Shown here in pieces: positions 21,066 to 28,945 of a stretch of DNA of 29,583 nt. Source of the stretch: DATKRB01 sp036501425. Lineage in GTDB: Bacteria > Actinomycetota > Acidimicrobiia > Acidimicrobiales > RAAP-2. Each line of letters begins with the position of its first letter. Positions within the stretch are counted from its first letter, which is position 1. The translations under genes and the position numbers were made by a program. The notes under the pieces are model-generated. The model did not search any database and was not told the origin of the DNA. It saw only the letters and a list, made by a program, of their open reading frames with translations. The DNA lies in the NCBI GenBank assembly GCA_036501425.1, contig DASYAI010000026.1, forward strand, positions 1 to 29,583. Reading direction: 5' to 3'.

Positions 21066-21151
21066 GCGTCGAACAGGGGATCCTGCTCGCCGTCTCGGCG
21101 GCGGTCTTCCTCTATCTGGGCGTCGCCCTGTTCAAGCCCGAGCGGTTCTGA
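21062..21151 (+). CDS. kdpF: KdpF, small subunit of the Kdp potassium pump
   Basis: A 29-residue membrane peptide, SVEQGILLAVSAAVFLYLGV, ending in ALFKPERF. One transmembrane helix with the conserved PERF tail identifies KdpF, which binds in the membrane and stabilises the KdpABC complex. The GTG start overlaps the stop of the 27-residue ORF, and its own stop overlaps the kdpA ATG (TGATG), so all three are translationally coupled. Confidence 0.9.
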   Translation: MSVEQGILLAVSAAVFLYLGVALFKPERF

Positions 21152-22839
21152 TGGGCTTCTTCTGGACCATCGTCCTCCTCGTCGTCGCACTCGCCGTCGC
21201 CTGGCGGTACCTCGGCTCGTACATGGCCGCGGTGTTCGAGGGACGGGTGCACTTCCTCGGCTGGGCCGAACGTCCGGTCTACAAGGCACTCGGCACCGAT
21301 CCCGAGCAGGAGCAGACCTGGAAGCGCTACGCGACCTCGGTCGTCGTCTTCTCCGGGGTCTCGATCCTGGCCACCTATCTGATCCTCCGCCTTCAGGGCA
21401 GCCTGCCCTGGAACCCCCAACACATGGGCGCGGTGGGCAATGCCCTCAGTTGGAACACTGCCGTCTCGTTCGTGACGAACACGAACTGGCAGAACTACGG
21501 CGGCGAACAGACGTTGTCGTACTTCTCCCAGATGGGCGCGCTCACCGTCCAGCAGTTCGTCAGCCCGGCGGTCGGCATCGCGGTCGCCATCGCGGTCGTC
21601 CGCGGCTTCTCGCGCCGCGATTCCCCGACGATCGGGAACTTTTGGGTGGACATGACCCGCTGCATCCTCTACATCCTGGTGCCCGTGGCCTTCGTGGCCG
21701 GCGTCATCTTCGTCGCCCAGGGAGCGGTGCAGACCCTGGCCGGGCCGGCCCACATCAGCGACGCGCTGAACGGCGTGACCCAGACCATCCCCCGGGGCCC
21801 GGTCGGCTTCATGGAGGCGATCAAGCAGCTGGGCACCAACGGCGGCGGCTTCTTCGACACCAACTCGGCCCATCCGTTCGAGAACCCGACGGGCTTCACC
21901 AACATCTTGTCGGTGTTCCTCCTACTGGTCATCCCCTTCGCCCTGACCTACACCTTCGGCAAGATGGTCGGCAGCATCCGGCACGGTGCCGCGCTGCTGG
22001 CTGCCATGGTGCTCATCTTCGGGATCTGGGTGGGGTTCACCAGCTACGCCGAGCACCAGGGGAACCCCGCCGTGGCGGCGGCCGGGGTCCATCAGACCAC
22101 CGGCAATACCGAGGGCAAGGACGTTCGCTTCGGCGACACCAGCGCGGCGCTGTTCGGCGTCGCGTCGACCAGCACCTCGACCGGGTCGGCCGACGCCTCC
22201 TACGACTCGTTCACCCCGATCGGCGGGTTCGGGCTCCTCTCCGGCATGATGCTCGGGGAGGTGACCCCGGGGGGAACCGGAAGCGGGATCTACACCATCT
22301 TGATCTATGCGGTCATCGCCGTCTTCATCGGTGGCCTGATGATCGGTCGAACACCCGAGTACCTAGGCAAGAAGATCCAGGCGAGGGAGGTGAAACTCGC
22401 CGGTCTGGGGGCCCTGGTGATGCCCATCATCGTCCTCGTGCTGACCGCGATCGCAGTCTCGATCCACCAGGGTCGCGCCGGTCCGCTCAACAGCGGACCG
22501 CACGGGTTCACCGAGATCCTCTACGCCCTCACTTCCCAGGGCAACAACAACGGCTCGGCGTTCGGCGGCCTGACTGGCAATACGCCCTTCTACAACGTGG
22601 TGGGTGGGATCGACATGCTGGTCGGTCGGTTCGCGATCATCATCCCGACCCTCGCCCTGGCGGGCACGTTGGCGGCCAAAAACGTGGTCGCCGTGTCCCT
22701 GGGCACCTTCCGAACCGACAACGGCATGTTCGTCGGCCTGACCACCGGGGTGATCGTGATCATCGGAGGGCTGACCTTCTTCCCCGCGGTCTCGCTCGGG
22801 CCGATCGTGGAACAGCTCAGCCACCACCAGTTCTTCTGA
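21151..22839 (+). CDS. kdpA: KdpA, potassium-translocating subunit
   Basis: A 562-residue integral membrane protein (family about 560) with the four pore-loop repeats of the SKT superfamily. The first filter is in AVSFVTNTNWQNYGGE, the second in QLGTNGGGFFDTNSAHPFEN, the third around DSFTPIGGFGLLSGMMLGEV and the fourth in LTSQGNNNGSAFGGL. It forms the selectivity filter and entry of the ATP-driven high-affinity K+ uptake complex. The ATG at 21151 overlaps the kdpF stop. The kdpB start follows 15 bp after, or overlaps, its own stop. Confidence 0.97.
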   Translation: MGFFWTIVLLVVALAVAWRYLGSYMAAVFEGRVHFLGWAERPVYKALGTDPEQEQTWKRYATSVVVFSGVSILATYLILRLQGSLPWNPQHMGAVGNALSWNTAVSFVTNTNWQNYGGEQTLSYFSQMGALTVQQFVSPAVGIAVAIAVVRGFSRRDSPTIGNFWVDMTRCILYILVPVAFVAGVIFVAQGAVQTLAGPAHISDALNGVTQTIPRGPVGFMEAIKQLGTNGGGFFDTNSAHPFENPTGFTNILSVFLLLVIPFALTYTFGKMVGSIRHGAALLAAMVLIFGIWVGFTSYAEHQGNPAVAAAGVHQTTGNTEGKDVRFGDTSAALFGVASTSTSTGSADASYDSFTPIGGFGLLSGMMLGEVTPGGTGSGIYTILIYAVIAVFIGGLMIGRTPEYLGKKIQAREVKLAGLGALVMPIIVLVLTAIAVSIHQGRAGPLNSGPHGFTEILYALTSQGNNNGSAFGGLTGNTPFYNVVGGIDMLVGRFAIIIPTLALAGTLAAKNVVAVSLGTFRTDNGMFVGLTTGVIVIIGGLTFFPAVSLGPIVEQLSHHQFF

Positions 22840-22853
22840 TGGAGACCGGAGAC

Positions 22854-24968
22854 ATGGCAAAGGACGACATGACGACGACCCGAGACCATGACCCAGGTGG
22901 TGCGGCGACGTTGACCGCCGCCGCACCGTCGGGAGCGCCCGGCAGTCACCACGGGGTAGCCCGGGCGCGGAGCATCTTCGACGGGGAGATCCTCCGCCAG
23001 GCGCTGGTCGACTCGTTCAAGAAGCTCGACCCGCGGGTCCAGGTACGCAGTCCGGTCATGTTCGTCGTGCTGGTGGGTACCGTGGTCTCCTTCATCGAGG
23101 CCGTGCGCGGCTCGACCCTGTTCAGTTGGTCCATCACCATCTGGCTGTTCCTGACCGTGCTCTTCGCCAACTTTGCCGAGGCCATGGCCGAGGGTCGGGG
23201 CAAGGCCCAGGCCGACTCGCTCCGGCGCATGCGTTCGGAGACCGAGGCTCGCAAGCTGGGTTCCGACGGGACCGAGATCCGGGTGGCGGCCGCCGCACTG
23301 GCCAAGGGCGACTTGGTGATCTGCGAGGCGAGCGACGTCATCCCCTCGGATGGCGAGATCATCGAGGGGGTGGCCTCGGTGGACGAGTCGGCCATCACCG
23401 GCGAGTCGGCACCGGTGATTCGGGAGTCGGGCGGTGACCGATCGGCTGTTACCGGTGGGACCCGGGTGCTCTCGGACCGCATCGTGGTACGCATCACCGC
23501 GCAGCCCGGACGGACCTTCCTCGACCGCATGATCGGTCTGGTCGAGGGAGCCAACCGCCAGAAGACGCCGAACGAGATCGCCCTGACCATCTTGCTGGCC
23601 GTCCTCACCATCGTGTTCCTGCCGGTCGTGGTGACGCTGCAGCCCTTCGGCCACTACGCGGGGGCGACGGTTTCCGTGGTGATCCTGGTGGCGCTGTTGG
23701 TCTGCCTCATCCCCACCACCATCGGGGCCTTGCTCTCGGCGATCGGCATCGCCGGCATGGATCGCCTGGTCCAGAAGAACGTGCTCGCCATGAGCGGCCG
23801 AGCGGTGGAGGCGGCGGGAGACGTCCAGACCCTCCTGCTCGACAAGACCGGCACCATCACCTTGGGTAACCGCATGGCCTCGGGTTTCTACCCGGTGGGT
23901 GGGCATTCCGAGCAGGAGGTGGCCGACGCGGCCCAGCTGTCCTCGTTGGCCGACGAGACCCCGGAGGGGCGTTCGGTGGTGGTGCTGGCGAAGGAACGGT
24001 TCGGCATCCGAGAGCGCGAGCTGACGGCGGAGCACACCTTTGTCCCGTTCACCGCCACGACCCGGATGTCCGGGCTCGACGTCGACGGCCGTCAGATCCG
24101 CAAGGGTGCGGCCGATTCGGTGCGGGTGTGGTCGGCCGAGCAGGGCGGCACCGCTCCGCCCGGGTTGGGAGAGATCGTCGACCGGGTGGCGCGCGCTGGG
24201 TCCACGCCCCTGGTGGTGGCCGACGGTCCGGTGATCCTCGGCGTCATCGAACTCAAGGACGTGGTCAAGCAGGGCATCGCCGAGCGGTTCGCCGAGATGC
24301 GGGCCATGGGCATCCGCACGGTGATGATCACCGGCGACAATCCGCTGACGGCTGCGGCCATCGCCCAGGAGGCCGGCGTCGACGACTACCTCGCCGAGGC
24401 CACCCCCGAAACGAAGATGCAGCTGATCAAAGCCGAGCAGGAGGGCGGAAAGCTCGTGGCCATGACCGGGGACGGAACCAACGACGCCCCGGCCCTTGCT
24501 CAGGCCGATGTCGGCGTGGCCATGAACACCGGGACCACCGCGGCCAAGGAGGCCGGGAACATGGTCGACCTCGACTCGAACCCGACCAAGCTCATCGACG
24601 TGGTCGAGATCGGGAAGCAATTGCTCATCACCCGGGGCTCGCTGACCACCTTCTCCATCGCCAACGACGTGGCCAAGTACTTCGCCATCATCCCGGCGTT
24701 GTTCGCGGCCACCTATCCCCAACTCGACGCCCTGAACGTCCTCAAGTTGCACAGCCCGACCTCGGCCGTCCTGTCGGCGGTGATCTTCAACGCGCTGGTC
24801 ATCGTGGCGCTGATCCCGCTGGCGCTCCGTGGCGTCAGGTTCCGGGCGGCCGGAGCAGCCTCCATCCTGCGTCGCAATGTCCTGGTCTACGGGATCGGTG
24901 GGATCGTCCTGCCGTTTGCCTTCATCAAGCTGATCGACCTGTTCCTGACCGCAGTCCACTGGTACTGA
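22854..24968 (+). CDS. kdpB: KdpB, P-type ATPase subunit
   Basis: A 704-residue type IA P-type ATPase that drives potassium uptake through KdpA. It has the actuator TGES (about residues 182-185), the phosphorylated Asp330 in LLLDKTGTITLGNR, the nucleotide-binding motif KGAADSVR, and the hinge TGDGTNDAPALAQADVGVAM. Membrane helices precede and follow the catalytic domains, with the family's characteristic IPTTIGALLSAIGIAGMDRL. The first ~35 residues are a hydrophilic N-terminal extension. I choose the ATG at 22854, which has GGAGA 8 nt upstream. An in-frame ATG at 22839 overlapping the kdpA stop would add five residues. Longer in-frame upstream sequence is antiparallel noise over kdpA. Confidence 0.97.
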   Translation: MAKDDMTTTRDHDPGGAATLTAAAPSGAPGSHHGVARARSIFDGEILRQALVDSFKKLDPRVQVRSPVMFVVLVGTVVSFIEAVRGSTLFSWSITIWLFLTVLFANFAEAMAEGRGKAQADSLRRMRSETEARKLGSDGTEIRVAAAALAKGDLVICEASDVIPSDGEIIEGVASVDESAITGESAPVIRESGGDRSAVTGGTRVLSDRIVVRITAQPGRTFLDRMIGLVEGANRQKTPNEIALTILLAVLTIVFLPVVVTLQPFGHYAGATVSVVILVALLVCLIPTTIGALLSAIGIAGMDRLVQKNVLAMSGRAVEAAGDVQTLLLDKTGTITLGNRMASGFYPVGGHSEQEVADAAQLSSLADETPEGRSVVVLAKERFGIRERELTAEHTFVPFTATTRMSGLDVDGRQIRKGAADSVRVWSAEQGGTAPPGLGEIVDRVARAGSTPLVVADGPVILGVIELKDVVKQGIAERFAEMRAMGIRTVMITGDNPLTAAAIAQEAGVDDYLAEATPETKMQLIKAEQEGGKLVAMTGDGTNDAPALAQADVGVAMNTGTTAAKEAGNMVDLDSNPTKLIDVVEIGKQLLITRGSLTTFSIANDVAKYFAIIPALFAATYPQLDALNVLKLHSPTSAVLSAVIFNALVIVALIPLALRGVRFRAAGAASILRRNVLVYGIGGIVLPFAFIKLIDLFLTAVHWY

Positions 24969-24978
24969 GGTCGCCCGC

Positions 24979-25617
24979 ATGCTCACGCAACTCCGTCGCT
25001 CCGTCGTGATCGCCGTCGTCTTCTTCGTCGGCCTGGGCATCGTGTTCCCCCTGGTGGGCACCGGCGTGGCCCAGCTCTTCTTCAGGGGCCAGGCCGACGG
25101 TTCGCTCACTGCCCAGGGCTCGACCCTGATCGGGCAGAACTGGTCGGACACCAAGTGTCCGGGGCATCGCACCGGTACCTGCGTGTTCCACGGCCGTCCC
25201 GACGACACCGGCCCGTATGCGGCCCACCCCAAGCAGGACGTCTCTGGCGGTGACGATCCGCTGGTGGCCAACGGGAGCAGCGGGGAGTCGGCCGCCACCA
25301 ACCTGGGTCCCCGGTCCAAGGCGCTGGTCTCGAACACCAAGGAACTGGTCAAGTACTGGAACCGGTTGGGCGTTGCCAACCCCACTCCTGACCTGGTGAC
25401 CACCTCGGGGAGCGGCTTGGACCCCGACATCACCCCGGCCGACGCCGATGTCCAGATCCCGATGGTGGCCAAAGCCACCGGCGTTCCCGTCGGCCGGCTC
25501 CGGCAGCTCGTCGCCCAGCAGGCCCGGGGTGCGTACTGGGGCTTTTTGGGCTCGCCGTTCGTCGACGTGCTCCAGCTGAACCAGGCACTCGCCAAGCTCG
25601 ACGGTGCGGGGAGGTGA
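24979..25617 (+). CDS. kdpC: KdpC, potassium pump accessory subunit
   Basis: A 212-residue protein (E. coli about 190) with one N-terminal membrane anchor (SVVIAVVFFVGLGIVFPLV) and an extracytoplasmic domain. It carries the family motifs STLIGQNWSD, FHGRPDD, ASVQ-like DADVQIPMVAKATGVP and the C-terminal LQLNQALAKL. Between IGQ and FHGRP there is an extra loop with two cysteines (KCPGHRTGTC) that could form a disulfide outside the cell. KdpC is thought to raise the affinity of KdpB for ATP. It ends 11 bp before the convergent kdpE stop. Confidence 0.95.
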   Translation: MLTQLRRSVVIAVVFFVGLGIVFPLVGTGVAQLFFRGQADGSLTAQGSTLIGQNWSDTKCPGHRTGTCVFHGRPDDTGPYAAHPKQDVSGGDDPLVANGSSGESAATNLGPRSKALVSNTKELVKYWNRLGVANPTPDLVTTSGSGLDPDITPADADVQIPMVAKATGVPVGRLRQLVAQQARGAYWGFLGSPFVDVLQLNQALAKLDGAGR

Positions 25618-25628
25618 AGATTCCAAGG

Positions 25629-26306
25629 TCAATGGTCGAGAAGTTGGTAGCCGATGCCCGGCTGAGTGTGGAGCATGGCGCCCGCGTCGCCCAACTTCTG
25701 TCGAATCCGGTGGGCGTAGACCCGGAGGTAATGCGCCTCGTCCCCGTAACCCGCACCCCACACTTCGGTGAGGATCATGTGGTGGGTACAGATCTTTCCG
25801 GCATGCCGCGCCAAGTAGGCGAGGAAGTCGAACTCGCGGCCGGTGAGGTCGAGTGGCTCACCGTCGAGGGTGGCCATGTGGTGCACGAGATCCACCGCCA
25901 GGCGACCCACCGAGAGCTCGGGCCGGCTGGCGTCGGCGGAGGAAGCCGAGCGGCGGCGCAGCACCACCCGGATACGTGCCTCCAGCTCGGCCATGCCGAA
26001 CGGTTTGGTCACATAGTCGTCGGCCCCCTCGTCGAGCGCGGTCACCTTGCGGCCCTCATGCCCGGCGGCCGACAGCACGATGATGGGGACGTCGCTCCAC
26101 TGGCGGATCTGGCGGCACACCTCGATGCCATCGAGATCGGGCAGCCCGAGGTCGAGCACGATGACGTCGGGAGCCCGGAGGGACGCCTGGGCGATGCCAT
26201 CCCCTCCGGTCCAGGCCTCCGCCACGTCGTAACCTCGCGCTCCGAGGCCGATCCGCAGTGCTCGCAGGAGCGCATGATCGTCGTCGACGAGCAGGATGGT
26301 CGTCAT
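25629..26306 (-). CDS. kdpE: KdpE, OmpR-family response regulator
   Basis: A 225-residue response regulator, the same length as E. coli KdpE. The receiver domain has the acidic pocket DDD at 8-10, phosphorylated D52 (VLDLGLPDLDG) and K101 (DDYVTKPFG). The OmpR-type winged helix follows, with LTGREFDFLAYLARHAGK and YLRVYAHRIRQKLGD, ending in the KdpE-like QPGIGYQLLDH. The ATG at 26306 has GGAGC 5 nt upstream. A longer frame from 26501 is not family-like. It is convergent with kdpC and divergent from the KdpD/Usp gene. It probably binds the repeats at 20911-20960. Confidence 0.95.
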   Translation of the reverse strand: MTTILLVDDDHALLRALRIGLGARGYDVAEAWTGGDGIAQASLRAPDVIVLDLGLPDLDGIEVCRQIRQWSDVPIIVLSAAGHEGRKVTALDEGADDYVTKPFGMAELEARIRVVLRRRSASSADASRPELSVGRLAVDLVHHMATLDGEPLDLTGREFDFLAYLARHAGKICTHHMILTEVWGAGYGDEAHYLRVYAHRIRQKLGDAGAMLHTQPGIGYQLLDH

Positions 26307-26362
26307 CGGGAGCTCCGAGGTCCTTCGGGCCGGACAATCCGCCTCTCGACCTGCACGAACAT

Positions 26363-26387
26363 GGTGCCTTCCACAGTACTGGGCACC
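26363..26387. promoter_or_regulatory. Inverted repeat between kdpE and the KdpD/Usp gene
   Basis: GGTGCC (26363-26368) and GGCACC (26382-26387) are inverted around 13 nt, in the 116-bp divergent region. Position makes it a candidate operator, but six-base arms are weak evidence. Confidence 0.25.
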
Positions 26388-26422
26388 GCGCGGGCGACGA
26401 GTCGGACTGCGGTGGCGTCGCC

Positions 26423-27988
26423 ATGAGCGGCACCGAGTTCTCCGAGACGACCACGTGGGGTGGTCGACCGGTGGCTCGATCGATCGCCGAGGTCCAGGCA
26501 CGGAGCCGAGTGATCGTCACCGGCACGATCAGTCGTACGGACGTGGTGTCCCTGGGCACCGGCGTGTCGTTCCGCTGCGTGCTTGGCGACGGTACCGGCG
26601 AGATCGACATCCTGTTCCTTGGGCGAACCTCGGTCGCGGGTCTGCGTGCGGGCACCCGGTGCCGGGTCGAAGGGACGGCGAGGGCGGACGGCGGCCGACT
26701 GGTCCTGTGGAACCCGCGGTACCAGTTGGAGCCACCGGATGGCCATGGGAGCGTGGCCGACGAAGAGGACATGCCCCACGCCCCGATGCCACAAGTCCCG
26801 GCGCGCCGCCCGCTCCCACCCGGACCGACGGCCAGGGTCGAGGCCGACCCGGACGCGGCGGGCATCGTGGAGGGTGCCGGCCACTTCCGCATCTACCTCG
26901 GTGCAGCGGCCGGAGTCGGAAAGACCGTCGCCATGCTCGACGAGGCCCACCGCCGAGCGGCCAGGGGAGCGGACGTGGTCGTCGGCTTCGTCGAGAGCCA
27001 CGGCCGCCCGGTGACCGAGGAGCGAGTGGGCGATCTGGAAATCGTTCCTCGCCTTGTGACCCGCCATCGCGGCGTCCCCTTCGAGGAGATGGATCTCGAC
27101 GCCGTGCTGCGACGCCGTCCACAGGTCGCGCTCGTCGACGAGCTGGCCCACACCAACGTGCCTGGATCGGGTCGACACGAGAAGCGTTGGCAGGACGTGA
27201 CGGAGCTCCTCGACGCGGGAATCGACGTCATCACGACGGTCAACATCCAGCACCTCGAGAGCATCGCCGACGCGGTCGAACGCATCACCGATGCGCGGGT
27301 ACGTGAACGGGTCCCGGACTGGGTCGTGCGGAGAGCAGATCAGATCGAGCTCGTCGACTCTTCGCCGGAGCAGCTTCGACGACGGATGCTGCACGGGAAC
27401 ATCTATCCCCGCGAGAAGGTGTCCGAAGCCCTCACCCATTTCTTTCGCGCCGACAACCTCTCGGCCCTGCGAGAGATGGCACTGCGGTTTCTCGCGGACG
27501 AGACCGAGGAAGAGCTGATGGAACGCCTCCAGAAGCACGAGACTCGGGTCCTGTGGGAGACGGCGGAGCGCATCATGGTGGCAGTCACTGCCGCCCCGGG
27601 TACCGATGCGGTCGTCCGCCGATCCTCCAGAATGGCTGCCCGGATCAAGGCCGATCTCCACGTGGTCCACGTGATGAGCGGCGAGGGGGCGCGTCGAGGG
27701 GATGACGAGCGCCTCGGGAGGCTCCGCCTCGTGGCATCCGACGTCGGTGCGCACTGGCACGAGCTGAACGCCGACGACACGGTCCAAGCGCTGATCGATT
27801 TCGCCCGTCATCAGCAGATCACGCAGATCGTGCTGGGCTCGAGCCAACGCAGCCGGTGGCAGGAGCTGAGGGGCGGCGGGTCGATCGTGAAGCGGATCAC
27901 CCGCCTCGCCACGGCCGCGGGCGTCGACGTCCACATCATCGCCAGGCGTGAGGTGCCTGACGCGCTGACATCGCCCCCGACGGAGTGA
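26423..27988 (+). CDS. OB-fold domain fused to KdpD sensor and Usp modules
   Basis: A 521-residue soluble protein. Residues about 22-105 resemble the small OB-fold domain found alone in actinobacteria (SRVIVTGTISRTDVV, VLGDGTGEIDILFLGR, CRVEGTA, LWNPRYQLE). A Pro-rich linker covers 106-150. The KdpD domain then runs from about 153 to 365, with Walker A GAAAGVGKT, VDELAHTNVPGSGRHEKRW and ITTVNIQHLESIADAV. A Usp domain from about 385 (ERIMVAVTAAPGTDAVVRRS) ends with LGSSQRSRWQELRGGGSIV. It stops where normal KdpD enters the membrane. The membrane/kinase half is at 19275-20777, so the sensor is split. The ATG at 26423 is the first that makes sense, with a weak ribosome-binding site. KdpD N-terminal modules bind ATP and c-di-AMP in other species. 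The OB-fold role is unknown. Confidence 0.9.
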   Translation: MSGTEFSETTTWGGRPVARSIAEVQARSRVIVTGTISRTDVVSLGTGVSFRCVLGDGTGEIDILFLGRTSVAGLRAGTRCRVEGTARADGGRLVLWNPRYQLEPPDGHGSVADEEDMPHAPMPQVPARRPLPPGPTARVEADPDAAGIVEGAGHFRIYLGAAAGVGKTVAMLDEAHRRAARGADVVVGFVESHGRPVTEERVGDLEIVPRLVTRHRGVPFEEMDLDAVLRRRPQVALVDELAHTNVPGSGRHEKRWQDVTELLDAGIDVITTVNIQHLESIADAVERITDARVRERVPDWVVRRADQIELVDSSPEQLRRRMLHGNIYPREKVSEALTHFFRADNLSALREMALRFLADETEEELMERLQKHETRVLWETAERIMVAVTAAPGTDAVVRRSSRMAARIKADLHVVHVMSGEGARRGDDERLGRLRLVASDVGAHWHELNADDTVQALIDFARHQQITQIVLGSSQRSRWQELRGGGSIVKRITRLATAAGVDVHIIARREVPDALTSPPTE

Positions 27989-28112
27989 ACGGACCGGGTC
28001 GGTGATCTGGTCGTCAACCCCACCGGGCCGGATGGCCAATCGGCTGTCGACGCCCGCTGCGGCGACGGCCGGTTAACATGGAGGAAACATTTAGGGGCTT
28101 GAGGACGACGGG

Positions 28113-28631
28113 GTGCCGGTGTTCGGACGACTGCTTGTGGCCATCGACGGGACCGAACGGGGCGAGGTGGTGCTCAGCTTTGCGCTGGCTGTTGCCGCAC
28201 GGCACGCCTCCGAGGTGACGCTGCTGCACGTGAACGAGTTTGTCGTCGGGAGCCCGGGTGTCCCTCTGCGCACCGACGCCGAGGCGACGCAGCTGGTGCT
28301 CGAGGCGCTGACCGAGCTGCGCGCCGCCGGGATACCGGCCACCGGCACGGTTCGCCGGGCCACCTACCGCGAGATCGCCGAGCGCATCGCGTCGGTGGCC
28401 GACGAGTGCGGCGCCGACGCGATCATCCTCGGATCCGGGACGGCGCGCCGACGCCGGGCCGCGCTGTTCTCCGGCCGGGTCACCGAGCGCACGATGCGGC
28501 TCACCTCCCTTCCGGTGATCGCCGCGCCGGCACCCCTTGCGGTCTCGGCCCGCGACTACGCGGCGTTGGCCGACGAGCTCGTACAACCACCGGCGCGGGA
28601 ACGAACGCCTTCGGAGCGTTGGGGAGGCTGA
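28113..28631 (+). CDS. Universal stress protein (UspA family)
   Basis: A 172-residue single-domain Usp: FGRLLVAIDGTERGEVVLSF at the start, EVTLLHVNEFVVGS as the second strand, and the nucleotide-binding end GADAIILGSGTARRRR followed by VTERTMRLTSLPVIAAP. The last ~25 residues are a hydrophilic tail outside the domain. Such proteins bind ATP or AMP and modulate stress responses. Its position right after the KdpD/Usp gene suggests a link to potassium or turgor signalling, but a 124-bp gap gives it its own promoter space. The GTG at 28113 follows a GAGG ribosome-binding site. Confidence 0.88.
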   Translation: MPVFGRLLVAIDGTERGEVVLSFALAVAARHASEVTLLHVNEFVVGSPGVPLRTDAEATQLVLEALTELRAAGIPATGTVRRATYREIAERIASVADECGADAIILGSGTARRRRAALFSGRVTERTMRLTSLPVIAAPAPLAVSARDYAALADELVQPPARERTPSERWGG

Positions 28632-28666
28632 GCCCGGCCGAGCACTGAGCACGGCCGAGCACTGAG
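28630..28666. repeat. Tandem 17-bp repeat
   Basis: GAGCCCGGCCGAGCACT (28630-28646) and GAGCACGGCCGAGCACT (28647-28663) are adjacent, differ at one base, and are followed by GAG of a third copy. The array begins in the stop codon of the Usp gene. Confidence 0.7.
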
Positions 28667-28781
28667 GTCGCGGGGTTCCTCTCATCGTGGCGGTCGGGAC
28701 CCGGTTCGGCTCCGTTTCGGGCGTGTGAACCTTGGTAAATCCTGTTGCCTCCGGGGAAAACTGGGGTCAGAGTCTCTCCCT

Positions 28782-28901
28782 ATGGAGCCACCCCGCATCA
28801 CCATCGAGCCCGAGCGGGCGCCGCCGCCGATGGCGGAGCGCCGGGGCGAGGAGGGGATCGCGGTGACCGACGGCGGGCTGCGGCTGACGCTCGGTCACTA
28901 G
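28782..28901 (+). CDS. Hypothetical 39-residue protein, doubtful
   Basis: ATG at 28782 opens a short frame rich in Pro, Glu and Arg (MEPPRITIEPERAPPPMAER) that ends TDGGLRLTLGH. It has no clear Shine-Dalgarno sequence and no recognised domain. It lies 44 bp upstream of the M24 gene and could be a leader peptide, a small protein or chance. I do not recognise it. Confidence 0.3.
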   Translation: MEPPRITIEPERAPPPMAERRGEEGIAVTDGGLRLTLGH

Positions 28902-28945
28902 GCAGGCCTGCAGGCCGCGAGCAATTCCCGAATGGAGGTATCGAC

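Noticed and set aside
21450..22853. Upstream extension of the KdpB frame through kdpA
   Set aside because: The added ~470 codons are Arg/His-rich nonsense overlapping kdpA in another frame. KdpB has a proper start and ribosome-binding site at 22854.
22590..25595. A 1001-codon open frame on the minus strand across kdpA, kdpB and kdpC
   Set aside because: It is antisense to unmistakable kdp genes and has His/Gly/Asp-rich composition with no domain. Long antisense frames are expected at this GC content.
25618..25628. Bidirectional terminator between kdpC and kdpE
   Set aside because: The gap is only 11 bp, and I see no hairpin with a T-run in it.
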